Origin: Chelonoidis abingdonii
Taxonomy: Eukaryota; Chordata; Testudines; Testudinidae
NCBI RefSeq assembly: GCF_003597395.2
Contig: NC_133777.1
Coordinates: 54,954,235-55,018,234, forward strand
Direction: 5' to 3'
Length of the DNA: 64,000 bases
In this document: piece after piece, positions 50,222-63,478 of the stretch
Layout of the letters: the number at the start of each line of letters is the position of its first letter
Position numbering within the stretch: position 1 is the stretch's first letter
Translations under genes and position numbers: made by a program
The notes under the pieces: generated by a model
Told to the model about the DNA's origin: nothing
Databases searched by the model: none
The model's input: the letters and a program-made list of their open reading frames with translations, nothing else

Positions 50222-53200
50222 ACTGTGCCGCATTTCCTGCATCTCCACTTCCTTCTGTGTAAATTTGAATAAAGGCTTCATTGGTGTCTAGGTTCCTAAT
50301 AGTCACCAATTTTAGGAGCCAGGATAAGTCCGTCACCAGGAAAGAATACACAAGTGATCTATTTGAGTAGCTTTAACAGACCTCGTACTCAGTGTGAACA
50401 TCCATCTCAATCCAGAACAGCAGCCATTTTTCCATTCCATCATTTCACATGTGCACTTGTTTTTTTTTTAAATTCAATGTCCAAACATTTCTTATGATTT
50501 TTCAGCACTTCTAGTCCTAGACAAAACAGGGAAGTGAACCAATCTTTTTTTTTAATATGAAAATGTGGCAGTCTGATTTTTGAGAAAAGCTTAAGGTCAT
50601 GTCTTATTTTATCAGAGAATTTTTCTCATCCACTTGTTTACACAAAGTTCTTAATTACTGTAGTAAATAACTACCTTTTTTATTTTAATTGAGGCATTAA
50701 ATCAGAAAATCATGAAGATCATGTTGGTTTGTTTTGTGGCCTAAAATCTAGTTGATGATTTATTGAAAAGCAGTTTAAAAGCAAATCTATAAAATGTGTC
50801 CACATATTTACTGATCTCAAGAATGTGACAGTCATGAAGAAGTGCCCAGCATTTTAGACATAAAATACACAGATACTGTATGTCAGACTGAGTAAGAATG
50901 ATTCAAACATCACTGCAGGGAATTCTTGCATCCTCCAGGGTGACAGGATCACACACACAGCCACTTAACCAGGGTATTGTCAGTATGAGTAGTAGCAAGC
51001 TGTGAGTTTAAAAACAATTTTTTTTTTAACTTTTGTTGATGTTGAAGAGAAAACAAAGGAGTGTTTAAAAGTGCAGGTTAGAATAATTGTTTTTTGTAGT
51101 GTCAACTCATGTTCTTTATTTATTTTGGAGAATGTGATAAACATCTCGTCCTTCCCCAACCTCCTTTCCAAATTCTTGTATAAGTATGTCGTATTATTCT
51201 GGTCATTTAAAAAAGACTTAAGGGGAATTATCTCATTGGCAAGACAAGAAGACAGAGAGGTCACTTTGCTGCAGTCCATCTCGTCTTGTTTAATTTGGAA
51301 AGTTGCCTCCTTTGTAATCGTGTGTGTGTGTGATGAAGACTCTCTGAAATGCTAAGTAACAATCCAAGCTATTAGAACCTCCAATACTCTTGCTGGTCAG
51401 GAATTATGTTTGCCTCCCACCCCTGTGCTCTCGCACACCTGGCATACCTAGCCATATCAGATGCAGTTTAAAGCAATTCAGCATGTTCTAGATTTAAATT
51501 TACTGTGATTGATGTCATACAAGACATTTTTCAGTTTTGGTTGAAAAATACAAAAAGCTAAGTGATTTGTTAAAAAAAAAATCACCATTGATGGACATGA
51601 TAGAGACTTAACTCAGAATACCAAAGAATTTAGTAATCATGAGGAATTAAACAAAAAACTTGTAAAATGCATCTTAAAAGAAATTTGGTGTCGAGTGTGT
51701 TGTCTTTGAGTAAAAGAATCGGGGTTTACATAGTGGAAAGATCATTTGGATGTTCCTCTGTCATGTTCCTGAGAAGGCCAGTCTGGTAATGCTTCTGCAA
51801 ACAGACACATTACCCTGATAATGGCCTAAGTATTCAATCATTTTTTAACTGTTAAATGGAGAGTGACCATAATGACCTTTGATATTTTTACATTTCCTTT
51901 TACTGGTTTGATTAGTTCTGTAATTCATACATATGAGTTTCTCTCTATCCCTTGGTATTTGGAGAGCAAATGCCAATGGGAGATTAGATAAAATAGCTTC
52001 AGAGGGAACAGATATTTTAGTGCTATATTGTATTTTCTAGGCACTACTGAAATTTGTATTAGAAGTTTTGTATTTTGCTAGAAGTAAAATTTGTAAAACA
52101 ATCACTAGTTATGGTCTGTTCGGTTTCCTCAGAAAATTATACACTGGATATTCTCAAAGAATACATGAACTTCATGATCTATATTAGTGACAGTAACATT
52201 AGTTGTATCGGAGGCCTCACTCATATAGGAGCCCCACTGCACTAGATTCTGTTCAAATGCATAAGAAGCAGCTATGGCTCCAAAGCTATTACAATCTTTG
52301 TAATGTTAGAAATAAGATGTAGTAGAAGACGCTTTCTCTTTGGAGGATGGAAATTTGGATCCAAACCAGGCAATGATGTACCCATGGATTATAGTCCTAT
52401 TGAAACTGAGTTGTGTAGTTCTGTTGTAGTCCCATGCAGATGTAAAAGTCTTTTCAGAATCAGGATATTGATTAGTAGGGTGTTGCTGTAAGTAAGAAGA
52501 TGTCTTTCAGTTCACACTTATGGCTGGACTGAAGTCTGTAGTGCAAGATCATACTCAGGCTTATAGATTTCGGATGGGAGATTGGGTGCATGGCGTAGAT
52601 CTCACCAATGACTCCATTTTGGAAGAATTGTAGAAAAAAAAATTGCTGGTTCCTGTGGGTAAATTTGTCATCATTTCTACACAGTCCCTAAACAGCTAGA
52701 CACAGATCCTCGGCCAAGGCTCAGGAACACATAGTACAGTTTAGGGGAAGAGGGGGAGTGGACAAAGATTGCCATTTAACTCCTCTGATTCAAGGCCAGC
52801 TGCGAGCAAGGCCACTTCCCTGGCATAATTTAGAGCAATCTGAAGGCTGAACAAAGTGATGCCAGCAGTCAGTGATCCCCAGAGACCAATATGGCAGCCT
52901 GGAATCGGGAGAGCATTAAGAAGCCGTGCAGATGCCTTCTTATCAGCAGCCATGCCCCTTATGCTGGCAACAGGGGTGGACTGGTGTAGGAGCCATTACA
53001 CTGGATGATCTTCCCAGGACAGTGCTGGCTGTAGGACCACTTTGCACCCGCAATTTGGCATAAAGTAACTGCAGTGCAGCACAGGTGCCAGGTCTCAGGG
53101 TCATATGCTGTACAGTTGCTGAGTGCCCTCAACACTCATTGAAGTTAATGGTAGTTGAGAGTTCTTAGCACACCTCTCAGGATAAAGTGCTAGTGGGCTA

Positions 53201-53702
53201 TGGTATAAAGAACAATAAGCAATATGATTTCATGAAGAAATATCTTGCTAGACAAACTTGACTGCTTTTATTTTATAGAATTATAAAAATAGTGAGTGAA
53301 GTTAAAGCATCTGATATAATATACAGTATCTGCATTTTAGTGAAATATTTGATACATTATCATTCAAAAGTTTACTCTCAACTACCTTTAATTAGCTTGG
53401 ACATGAGCACAGGAATATGGACTGAAAATTAATTGAAGGAACTTAAATAAAATGTAATGATGAATGGCAATGTATCCAGCTGAGAGGACGTGGCTAATTG
53501 AGTACTACATGGATTCTTGTTAGGCCTAAGTATTTTTCAGAATCTTCATTAATCTTCAGCCAAATCATGAATTTCATGGTTGCTGGTAATGAGGAGGAGA
53601 TCTGAACACAGTAATGACCCAGAAACAAGACAGTGTGGCCTGGAGATCTTGGAGAAGTGTGCTGGCCATGACAAAACAAGACTGAATGTGCAAGCTGGGG
53701 GC
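50222..53702 (+). other. Long intron segment with one antisense retroposon tail
   Basis: 52195-52310 (TAGGAGCCCCACTGCACTAG, ATTCTGTTCAAATGCATAAG, GCTATTACAATCTTTG) is the reverse of the tail at 57890. Otherwise AT-rich intron; frames such as 50980-51279 and 51002-51355 overlap on opposite strands and have no domain. Confidence 0.45.
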
Positions 53703-54500
53703 TGTCACAGATCCGTGGCTCTGCTCTGTGCCCTGTAAGCAGTCCCTCGGGAGTGACCCCTTAAGTGTGCCAGGCTCCAAAGCCCTATGCAGTTCCATAG
53801 GGGCAGGACTCCAAAGCTGAGACTTCAGCTGCCAGTGAACCCTGTCTACTTTTGTGGCTCCCAGAAGCAAGTCCAACAGAGCCAGACTCATCTGGGAGGC
53901 TTGTCCTTTACTCGTTCAGGGCATAATGCTCCCAGGAGGTATTTGCAGCAACAGCAGGCAGCTTTTTCAAAACAAGATAATTTATTAGTCAGCTGGCATA
54001 CAGACTCTGAAAGTCCTCAGGTTAGCATAGAGTAACAAAGGTTAAGACAGAGCTCAGCCTAGCCAATGTCAGGGCTCTACCCAGCCAAGCTGCTGTAGAA
54101 TTTTGGCCCTGTCTCTCTGTCCATTTTTCCGTGTGTGTATGCGCGTGCGTATGTGCTGTGTCTCTGTGAACTCAGCTCTTAACACAGCCACCTGACACCT
54201 TTCCCCTTTGTTCTCATGCTGGAGGCCTTTGCTCAGCTTCCTTGCAGAGGTAAGGAGAAAAATCTCCTTCCTCTTAAGTGTTTGTCGGTAGGTGTGGATG
54301 TCGTGGCCACTGGGGTTTCCATTTGTCTCTTCAGCGCCTCCATTCAATGTTTAGACTTTATTCAGCTTGTTAATGATTCTGGTTTCCAACCAGGCTGCTG
54401 AGTCACCACTTCATCCCTTCCCTCTATGCTCAGTGCATAGCAATGCAAAGCCCAGAGGAATACTGAGGCGTGCATAGGAATCATAAAAATATTACCAACA
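53703..54500 (-). mobile_element. Probable LTR of an old endogenous retrovirus
   Basis: About 800 bp with TGTTGG...CTGTGACA ends when read on the minus strand. Minus-strand AATAAA signals occur at about 54354 (GAATAAAGTC) and 53977 (TAATAAATTA). The text TGGAGGCGCTGAAGAGACAA and GGAGCATTATGCCCTGAACG is familiar from repeated LTRs in turtle genomes. No internal retroviral genes adjoin it, so it is a solo LTR. No clear target duplication was found, so the ends are tentative. Confidence 0.55.
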
Positions 54501-54654
54501 TTTCCAGTTTTGTCACAGGGGCAAATAACAGGAGAGAGAAATCTGAACAGCATGAATGGGATTGTGAATATAAATTTTGAAGAGACTTAGTGATGTGATA
54601 TTGAAGGGGGGAAAGGACAGTGGAATTTTGATCATAAATAGAGACATCATCAGT

Positions 54655-55185
54655 TGGCCAAGGAGGTTACAGTCCCTCTCTACACAGCTCTAGTGCAACT
54701 GCTCCTCCACTATTGCATTCACATCTGGGGACTTCATCACCTGGGAGATATTGACTCCTGGAGGGAGTTGAGAAAAGAATAACAAAAAGGATTAGGAGAC
54801 TGGCAATATTGTCTGATGAGGAAAGAGACAAAGAACTAAATACCTCGGTCATGTTGTCCTAGTACCGATGAATCTCCTAAAGTCCTTTTCGGCCAAGCAA
54901 TGATTATGGAAGAGGCATAACAGTCTGCAAATATTGGATGGCAGTAAACAGCAAGGAGGTAGAGAAATTTAATAAGGAATAATGAGAGGAAATTAAGAGA
55001 AAATGTAAATGGAATATCAGGGAAAGCTTTCTGACAGATTGAGTAGATGCAAAAGAAAAGTGACACCCCCATTGCTTGGTACACTTATAAATGGAGTAGA
55101 TAAAATACTAGCATATGTCCTGAAGGGAACAAGCTACACTGGTAGGGAGATGGACTAGATACATTCTGTGATTCTGAGGTTTATA
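54655..55185 (+). mobile_element. CR1 LINE 3' part, old
   Basis: In broken + frames: YTALVQLLLHYCIHIWGLHH and LGDIDSWRELRKE, matching the CR1/L3 stretch LY-ALVRP-LEYC-Q-W-P. Then GGGAAAGCTTTCTGACAGAT, AAATGGAGTAGATAAAATAC and GATGGACTAGATACATTCTG, ending TGTGATTCTGAGG, the decayed CR1 octamer end. Confidence 0.65.
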
Positions 55186-56394
55186 TAATACCAGCCCTTC
55201 CACTTCAGTCTGCTCTTCATACATTTTCATTCTACTGACACTCCCTCAATTAGGTGCGAAGATTTTGTGTGAATGTTTTCGGAGGGGATGCAAAATGCCA
55301 GGACTTTGGAAAGGTTACAATATTTGGACTGCACCTTCTAGTGCAATGCCCCCCCACAATATTCAATATTCTCTGCTGACAAATATAATATTATGAAAAT
55401 TAATATTAAAATGTGTATCCGAATCACTCTGATAAGTTCATGATTCAGGTTTCCTCTGGAAAGAAATGAGTGAGTGGGTGCCAAAGCAAGAGGGAGTCGT
55501 GAGTGAAGAATACGTGCTGCTCTTCAGTTTTATAGCTTGCAGCATGTGTCAATAGTTTATAGACTGATCAGATGTTTCTTTCTTTCTCTGTTAATGCTAC
55601 TTGTTCACACTGAGCTGTTTGTAAATTTTCCTCTTCTTGTACTATTACAAAATTCTATCTTGTGTTAAGTTAAAATCAAATTAAAACTGGAAGAAATTTG
55701 ACCTAAAGTAGTAGTACAAGTCTAGTGCATCTATCCTCAGGGTTTTATGGTGAAGTCATTTTCTGACAGTGGGTTGTATGGTAGTTCAGGTACTGTATAT
55801 GGCAATCTTACTATCACTCTGTCAAAATCAGAGCCACGCGTGTTGGGTCCTGATATTCCCACAGATATGTGATGTATGCTATCTAGACTTCAAAGAAGTT
55901 TTTTTCTTTTGTGACTTTCTGTTTCCATGAAACAAGTGGAAACAGTCCTAGTGTACACATGAGTAAAAACCAGAAATATGTGACCTTAAAGTTTGATGGG
56001 AAGTTCTAGGCGCATTAAAAGAGAAAAGATCTCCTCCTTACCCAGAGAAGAATATTCCTTGCCTTTGAGAAACTTACGATGTCACACTAATTCCTTCTGA
56101 ACTGGCTTTTCAGGAGCATATGTAACCCATAACACAGATTCGGAGGAAAGATGGGGATAAAAATACTTATATCTAGTGCAAACGGTAGCTGATGATCTTT
56201 GTAGATTCATCCAAAATACTGAGGGGGAAATAAAGGAATATTTAACTGGTACTGCTAGAATTTAGGAAGTTCATTTACATCTCATCCTTTTGAAAATACT
56301 TCCACAGATTCCATAAAAGTTTACAATGTAGTAAATGTGGTCATTGTATATTGAAAACATACCCGAGCTCTTAGTGTGCTAAAAGTTTGTTTTA
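55186..56394 (+). other. Non-coding intron, nothing recognised
   Basis: AT-rich intronic DNA without exon or classifiable repeat. Confidence 0.4.
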
Positions 56395-56522
56395 TGTATT
56401 TGTTAGCATTTTGAGGCAGGAGCTGTCTTTTTGTTCTGTGTTTGTTCAGTGCTTAGCACAACAGGATCCTGAGCTGGGATTTCCAGGTGCTACTGCAAGA
56501 CCACTTATAATAATAATAATAT
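56395..56522 (+). repeat. Retroposon tail ending in (AAT)n
   Basis: GGCAGGAGCTGTCTTTTTGT, GTTCAGTGCTTAGCACAACA, GGATCCTGAGCTGGGATTTC and AGGTGCTACTGCAAGACC, then TAATAATAATAAT. The same tail occurs at 26715 and 57890 and, reversed, at 52195. It resembles L2/MIR-type 3' ends. Confidence 0.6.
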
Positions 56523-56914
56523 AGATCATTTAAAATAATAATCTCCAACTCCAGCCCAATTGGTGTCTCAGAACTGGATTCTGATTTGTTTGGTTATGAT
56601 ATTTAGGTTGCTATAATGCACCTGTTACCATGGGATCTAAGTATCTTTTTGTGTAAATAGATGCATTTATTTTTGGCACTTCTTCCAACTGACAGATGTC
56701 TTTTGCAGACTAGCTAATCTCATTGTAAAAACAACATGAATTGTGAGAGCAATTTTAAAACGGTGGAATATTTAATCATAATAAGGTTCCTGCACTGCGT
56801 ATTATTTCCACATGATTTTGACTTCTAAGCTCTATATAGCATTCAACACATTGATAGTGTCGTCAGACACTACCGGTGTGGTGCTGTACTCTGTTCAATG
56901 TTGATATCAGTCAT

Positions 56915-57610
56915 CTGTGTGCGTGTGTTCCCTCTTTGTGCTGCCCCAACTCTGCAGATCGCTGACACAGTAGACCCTGAGAGAACCCCCAATGACCACA
57001 GACTCTAATAAGGTATGAAGGCACCCGGGCCAGGTTTATTGTCAAACGAAGCACAGTAATAGTTTCCTATAGACTCTACAGGACATACTATGAATATGTG
57101 CCCCCTGACAATGGACACAGCTCAGTCAGTGGCGGGGCTTTCCACTGCCCCCTAGGCCGGACAAGAATGTCCAAGGGATGCATTCTTATACACATGTATG
57201 AACAGGTTACGCATCATTGAACATACTGAGGTACATCACCTCTATTAGGGGGTTGCCTTTCTCTTGACACAGGTTGGTTTGAACAAACTATCCATCCATC
57301 ATACTGGTTATCCATCGTATTGTTCTTCCATATTGTCTATTCACCATATTGTCCTTTTATACTGTCTTTAGGCTAGGTCTCCCTGTTCTTTATCTGTGTG
57401 GGATTTGTTCGTACCCAACTGTTCTGGTGCCGTCTTGGCCAGTGTTCATTTTATTGGTGATTAATACGTACTTCTAGCAGCCCTCTTCTTGCCAACTTCT
57501 GTGAGCGGGACCTGCCTTTGGCTCGCAGCCCAGCTTTGCTTAACAATGTCGTGACTATTACTCTAGTTTAGGCTTCAGGCCTCATACTGGGCCCTGATAC
57601 CAAGGATTTG
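56915..57610 (-). mobile_element. Solo LTR of an endogenous retrovirus, antisense
   Basis: Read on the minus strand: a U3-like body, a TATA-like GTGTATAAGAATGC at about 57195, the signal GACAATAAACCTGGC at about 57035-57045, then a U5-like tail (CTTATTAGAGTCTGTGGTCA, TTGGGGGTTCTCTCAGG, GGGTCTACTGTGTC) ending near 56915. This order (promoter, polyadenylation signal, short U5) is typical of retroviral LTRs. No internal gag, pol or env sequence adjoins. End positions are within about 20 bp; the target duplication is not resolved. Confidence 0.65.
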
Positions 57611-60600
57611 TGTTTCATGGACTCATTTTACTACCGATAGTTGTGGAACAGACCCTATTACCAGTTCAGAATCATTTTTGTTAGATTTCCTTGTGTTCTT
57701 AGATCACCTGTGAAACTTCTGTTAGGACATTCAGTGACACTATTGTCTGTGGTCTGTTCTCTCCTTTACACATGGAGATTAATGCATTTAACTCCCTTTA
57801 ATACTAACAGGAATTATGGCTGAAGTCCATGTCTTCAGCACCAACCATACCAGGAAATGGGCTTTTGCTTAGTGGACCAAAGTGACCAGTATGGAGAGTA
57901 TAAACTCTGTGGGGCAGATTCTGTCTTTTGTTCCATGTTAATATTCTATCTAGCACAATGGGGTCCTGCTCCACATCTGGGGCCCATAGGTGCTCCCACA
58001 AGACAAACTAATAATAATAATAAAAAATGATGATTAATAATAATTAGTAATCCATTTTCTCTCTCCTGCCTCCACAGCCTGGATGTCAGGCAAGGGTCAG
58101 CTATACAATTGATTGCAGCCATTACTAATAGCATACAACATTCCCACAACCTCACATGGGATTAGTAGCCAATGAATTCACACAACTTGGAGATCCATTG
58201 GCTACACATGCCCATAAATTTCCTTGTCAAACAAAGAGTAGAGAGTCTACCTCCATGTTTATTCACTTTTTCACTCCACCCCCACATCAATCTACCAGTT
58301 CCCATAACATTTTGGGTTTCCCACAACATGATGATTTCATCCAGCTGTGTAAATCCTCACAGATTTAGAACATACTTTTATTGTTCTTCTAGTATTTGTT
58401 ATTGCCCTTTCTCTTTTCCATCTCTCCCTGTAATAAGAGGTCATACTGGAGTATGTTCTTGACTTGAATCCTAACACAGTACTGTCTTCAGAGTGTAACA
58501 CTGTGATCTTTTTGGTCATTTTGTCTCATTCAGTTATGAGAGGAATCTCCGTGTGCACTTGTTTCGTTTTGCTCCAAGCTTTTTGGTGTTTTTACATTAA
58601 GATGTAAAAAAAAACAGTATAAAAGAAAAGATTTAGTATATTTTTTAGCCTTTGTCATCTAAGTCCAAATACTCATTCACTCTTTGGAAACAATATCCAA
58701 ATTCACTGAATTACAGTCTGAGGTCAGCCTAAGAAATACTGAATCAGGTTTAAAATATTCTTCTGGGAGAGACAAAGAGAGAGACAGTTTGGGGAAAATG
58801 AATAATGGGAAATTATGTGAACTGGGATCTGTTAAATTATATACACTGGGAACAAATGACTTCTCATCTATATTCACTTTCCCTTTCAACCTCCCTCAAT
58901 TTTCACAATTTAATTAGCAATCGCAGAAAACTGGGAATTGCACCACTATTGCAGGGTAAATTGTGAAGTAAAAAGTGACTTTTATTGATTTAATCTTAAA
59001 TATTAAAATATTTCTTACATTTCTAGATCCTTTCATCCTAAAAGATAGTAAAATGCTTCACAAATGTCATCTATACAGGGAACATTTCACCTACTTCGGA
59101 AACGCAACCCTTCTAGAATAATGTGCACCCTCTCATTAAGATCTCATAGAGCTGCTAGTCAACAGTTCAGGACAGGAAGTGAAGAAAAATGCCATAGCAT
59201 GAAGTTGATGAAGGAATTTTAGGTAGAAAGAATGTATCCCAAATTATTACTTGATCAGGAAATCACTGTTTACCCCCTGAGTCTTCTGAGGTGTCCCTGG
59301 GATCTTTGATTGCCACAGATACTAAGCACTTCTTTGTTGTCTCGTCCAAAAGAAAACACATCCAGCAGCCTAAGGTCTCTTAGTCCACTACTAACTGCAT
59401 GCTGAATCATTGGTTCAGTACTAACACAAAGCAAAGGTTGCTACTTCCTGAGTAGCCAGCACCACTTCCTGCTGCATCATGGATTTTCCCTAGAGTTCCC
59501 TTACCCAAGTAGTAGGAGTAATAGCAGCAGCAGTATTGCATAGCGCACACATCACATCTGTCCCTTATGGAAGATGATTATAGAATGATGTTATAATTTT
59601 TGAGGGAAAGGGCAACCTTTACAGTCATAGGATATGTGCATGGGGTTGGTATATGGATGAAGGAGACCCTCAAAATACAGAAGTAGAAGGAAAAGTCTTT
59701 GGACCTGTACTGATCTGACAATTGAAATTGCCATTAAATTTTTTGATGAAAAAAATGAAACATTTGCAAAAACTTTCATTAAAAATTTGTTTTGATTTTT
59801 TTCCCTCTAATCTCTACCAACTAGCATCTTGTGTTGCTACCTTCCCTACCTGAGGTCCTTGTGCACCTTCATCCCAGTGGTGGCTGAATTTCTTTATGTC
59901 TATGTGAATGTTCTTGTAAAGCATGTTGAGTTCCATCAGGAGGAAAGTGCACTATCCTGTCAAAATATATGAACTAGATGATAATATAATTCATAGTACA
60001 GAGAGGATAATTCTGATTCCCCTCTTATACATTAATGTGTGTTCAAGTTTCCATATCACTGAAAGATAAGAAATAATCTGCCAATTAAGCAAACATGTAT
60101 TGCTTAAAAAATTGAAAATATGCATTTGAAAAAATAGATCTAATTTCTGTAAATTAGTTTGATATATTTCTTTCTCTTTCTTTTGTATTGTGATATAAAT
60201 TATTTCTCTAAATTCTCAAAAAAAAATTAAAATATGCAGCCACTGTAAATATTCTCACCTTGGAGATTTGTGTTTTGCTTCAGTTTTCTCAAAAAGTCTG
60301 TAATAAGGAAAGAAACCTCTTCAGTGAGACATGTGAAGAATAGACAAACAGTGAACCATTGCTTCTGGCTACCCATTTGTCTGTATCTTTTGGATGGTCG
60401 CTTACGGTCACAGATTTCTATAAAATGTTCTTTTAAAGAAGGGCATTCAAGGTTCAGTTCACTTCCACTCTTTGTATTGCTTTCTGAAAACTTTCAAAGC
60501 TGCTGTCTCAGCAGCACTTTCTATAGACAGTTGATTTATTTCACAAGGTATAGACTCCTAGTCAGTGGTTTTTCTGACTTTTTCCGTGTTTTACAAAGTC

Positions 60601-60848
60601 AAGAGGATATAGCATTGCTTAGGAAAAATCCATTTTCTCCAAGTAAGGCTCTATAAATGGCATTTATTTAACTGAATATTGATCACAACACAAATCTCAT
60701 AGGCTTATCATTCCCGAATTGCAGGAAAACTGGAGGGTGAAGTGCAGAAATTGTCTCAGTAAAAGATATGGAAGGTAGAGTATAAGAGTGATGCAGTGGA
60801 ATTGTCCATGCTGTTCCTATACTTCTAGATAAGATTTTTCAGCTAATT
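57611..60848 (+). other. Long intron segment before the assembly gap
   Basis: 57890-58030 is a retroposon tail (CTCTGTGGGGCAGATTCTGT, TAGCACAATGGGGTCCTGCT, CATAGGTGCTCCCACAAGAC, then (AAT)n). 59270-59530 (GTGTCCCTGGGATCTTTGAT and a run on 'acttcctgctgcatcatgg') looks like an ancient retroposon end. 60270-60656 has a 128-codon frame without any domain. No OTUD7A exon is seen. Confidence 0.4.
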
Positions 60849-60948
60849 NNNNNNNNNNNNNNNNNNNNNNNNNNNNNNNNNNNNNNNNNNNNNNNNNNNN
60901 NNNNNNNNNNNNNNNNNNNNNNNNNNNNNNNNNNNNNNNNNNNNNNNN
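60849..60948. other. Assembly gap of 100 N
   Basis: Exactly 100 N, the conventional placeholder for a gap of unknown length. Sequence may be missing here, possibly including an exon; distances across it should not be used. Confidence 0.99.
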
Positions 60949-61894
60949 GGAGGAGTTGACCCAGACTGTGGGTTCCACCAGAGGGGAAGATCACTGAGGT
61001 GAGCAAATCTGCCAATAAGCGCAGGACCCACCAAGGTAAAGGAGGAACTTTGTCACACACCTTAGGAATGTTTTTCATTTGGAGTGAAAATGAATCAATG
61101 AGGACAGAAAGGGGCTTTGAAATAATGTTGTAAATAAGTAAATCCTGTTGTACATAGATTTGTGATTCCACATCCTTCAAGATATGAACCAAAAAGTTCT
61201 ATTTGTGCATAATAATAAGAAGGGCACGTGTGTCACTGTTCACTTCTCCATCTCACCAAGAAATATATTAAGTAATGTGTGCCCTATTACACAGGATAGG
61301 GCATTCCACTGTTAATTTGACAGAATGTCTAGGCTGCAGTGCCAGTGTTGATTTGTCATAGGTCTTATTCATCATGGAATCTATATGCTGTGTATGTTTT
61401 AAATAACAATCTATTAGCTGGGTATAATTTCTTCTTTGTCTGACTGTCTCTCTCCCTTCTTGCCTATCGTCTTCAGGTTTTTAACATGTTGTGTTGTCTC
61501 CTTCTACCTACACTGCTGACAACTTCTCTGCCCACTAATGTGCCAGACATAACACAAGGCGAGGCTTCAAAATGACTTAATGACATGCGGGTTAGTAGGG
61601 AGAAGAAAACAACAGTACTTTACTACTAGAAAAATTGCTGATGGAGGAAATACAAACTTATGTAAAATTTTCAGTAGTTCTTACTATTGTGGTGACTGAG
61701 TGGCCTCCAAGACAGAGTTCAGCCAAGTCAAATAGAGGGCTCAGTCTATCTGCCGAATAGAACATATGATAGCTTTGTTCTTGAAGTCTGGATCAGAGAT
61801 TAATCAGTGTTACAACAAATGAAAGACCTTTTTGGCCTTGTTTGCGAAGGTGCTGACCACTTGTAGCTCTAGTTTTTGTCTTGGATAAACTAAA

Positions 61895-61975
61895 GGCCTG
61901 ATGGAAAACTCACTGAAGTCAATGGGAGGCTTTTTATTGACTTCAGTGGGTTTTGGATCAGATCCTCTATGCTAA
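61895..61975. repeat. Palindromic amniote repeat remnant
   Basis: AAAACTCACTGAAGTCAAT and ATTGACTTCAGTGGGTTTT form an 18-of-19 hairpin around a 13-base loop; outside it GGCCTGATGG and TTGGATCAGATCC extend the symmetry. The same motif occurs, decayed, at 6740 and 38710. Confidence 0.7.
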
Positions 61976-63420
61976 TTTAAGGGAAAACCAGATGTCTGTG
62001 GCATTCAATGACCAGCATTTTAGGGCCATATTAAAGATCTAGAAGATGCTGGCCCCTACTCTTTAATATACTATGTCTCTGTTCTTGCTGCTGCAACTGC
62101 TGGGCTGCTAGATGCCAGAATGTTTTGAGTGTTCTGTATACTTTCCACCCTGTATTTCAATATGATGAAAACATTTGTGTGTGTGTACACAGACATATGT
62201 ATATATACATGTATGTGAAGAATGTAGAATCTTTGAAAATGTGTATTTGGGGGGAGTCTAATTCATTTTTGGTACCACAAATCTTTCTTTTTTAAAAAGT
62301 AATATTACAAAGTTGTTTAGGTTTCTGAAACGACATTCTCAGGAATATGTATGACCCTCTAGATGTAGATGTTGGTTTAATGCTTTCTATTTGTCATGTT
62401 GACTTTTGTCCTTGTGGCACTTGATACTACTAGCTCTCAGTATATGGACCTTGTATGAATCTTATAGGTACTGACCTGTGTGCTCGACTGAGCAATTATA
62501 AATTACAAGTCTCACCTTATGTGTCACAAGCATTGTAGATGTAATTTTTGCTGCTTGCCTAAGCTTTGTACTCTGTAATCCTCTTGGGTAACAGTGATTA
62601 GGAAATTTAATCTGGGTTTTCACTGCAATGTACATGGCACCCAGATTCCTCATTTGTCTCTTTTAATGGATATCCAGCATTTTCTGTCATTGCTGGTGCC
62701 TTTCAGACATGAGATTATGAATTGAACAGAAACTGTCTGAAGATCACCCCAGATAGGATTGACATCATTCTAATTTGGCAACAGCATCGTCTGCGTACTT
62801 GTCTCCTCCAAGATCTTTTTGTAGGCAATTTGTTCATTTTGGCCACCTTTGAAGTTAAGGACTCTGGTCTAGTAATTGATATGATCTGATGTACAGAATT
62901 ATCTTCTTTCTTTGACACAAAATGTCTTATCGGCTGTGAAATATTACCAAATAACTCCCCTTTCTTGGGCAGCTAGATGCTAAAAGGGCATTCTGCTCTT
63001 TCATCATGTAGAGAAAGTATAATAACTTTCTGGTGTCATTAAAATAAGCTTAATTATATATAAAATATGAAGGGAGAAAAAGCTGACATGTAGAAGTCTT
63101 TTTTCAAGTGCTCAAGAGCTTAAATTGACCTCCAATTAAATTTTGCATTGTTTTTCTAAATTCCTTTCTTTTCATGCATGACACTTTCCAAGTTACTTTT
63201 TAAGTATTTTAAGTTACTTTCTCATTATGATGCTGGGTGAGCTTTTGCTTGGGCTATTGTTGAATGTTCAAAATATAGACTGGAAAAAAATGTCTGTAAA
63301 AGCAAAAACATTAATGATCAGATATTTTGACTTAAGAATTGCTCTTAGTTTGATATTTGTTTTATTCTACTAGTGCCACACGAGATTTTGTCACTGAACT
63401 ATATATAGTACTCCGAGCTC

Positions 63421-63478
63421 GATCTAGCTCTTGTGAGTCAGTGGAAAGACTCCTATTGACTTCAGTAAGAGCTAGATC
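63421..63478. repeat. Hairpin with 12-bp perfect arms
   Basis: GATCTAGCTCTT (63421-63432) pairs perfectly with AAGAGCTAGATC (63467-63478) over a 34-base loop that contains CTATTGACTTCAGT, the core of the same palindromic amniote repeat family as at 61895. Confidence 0.6.

Noticed and set aside
51002..51355. Opposed frames of 117 and 99 codons
   Set aside because: Two long frames on opposite strands over the same AT-rich DNA, without homology, are most likely chance.
60270..60656. Open frame of 128 codons on the + strand
   Set aside because: No recognisable domain, no splice or promoter context, composition like surrounding AT-rich intron; chance frame.
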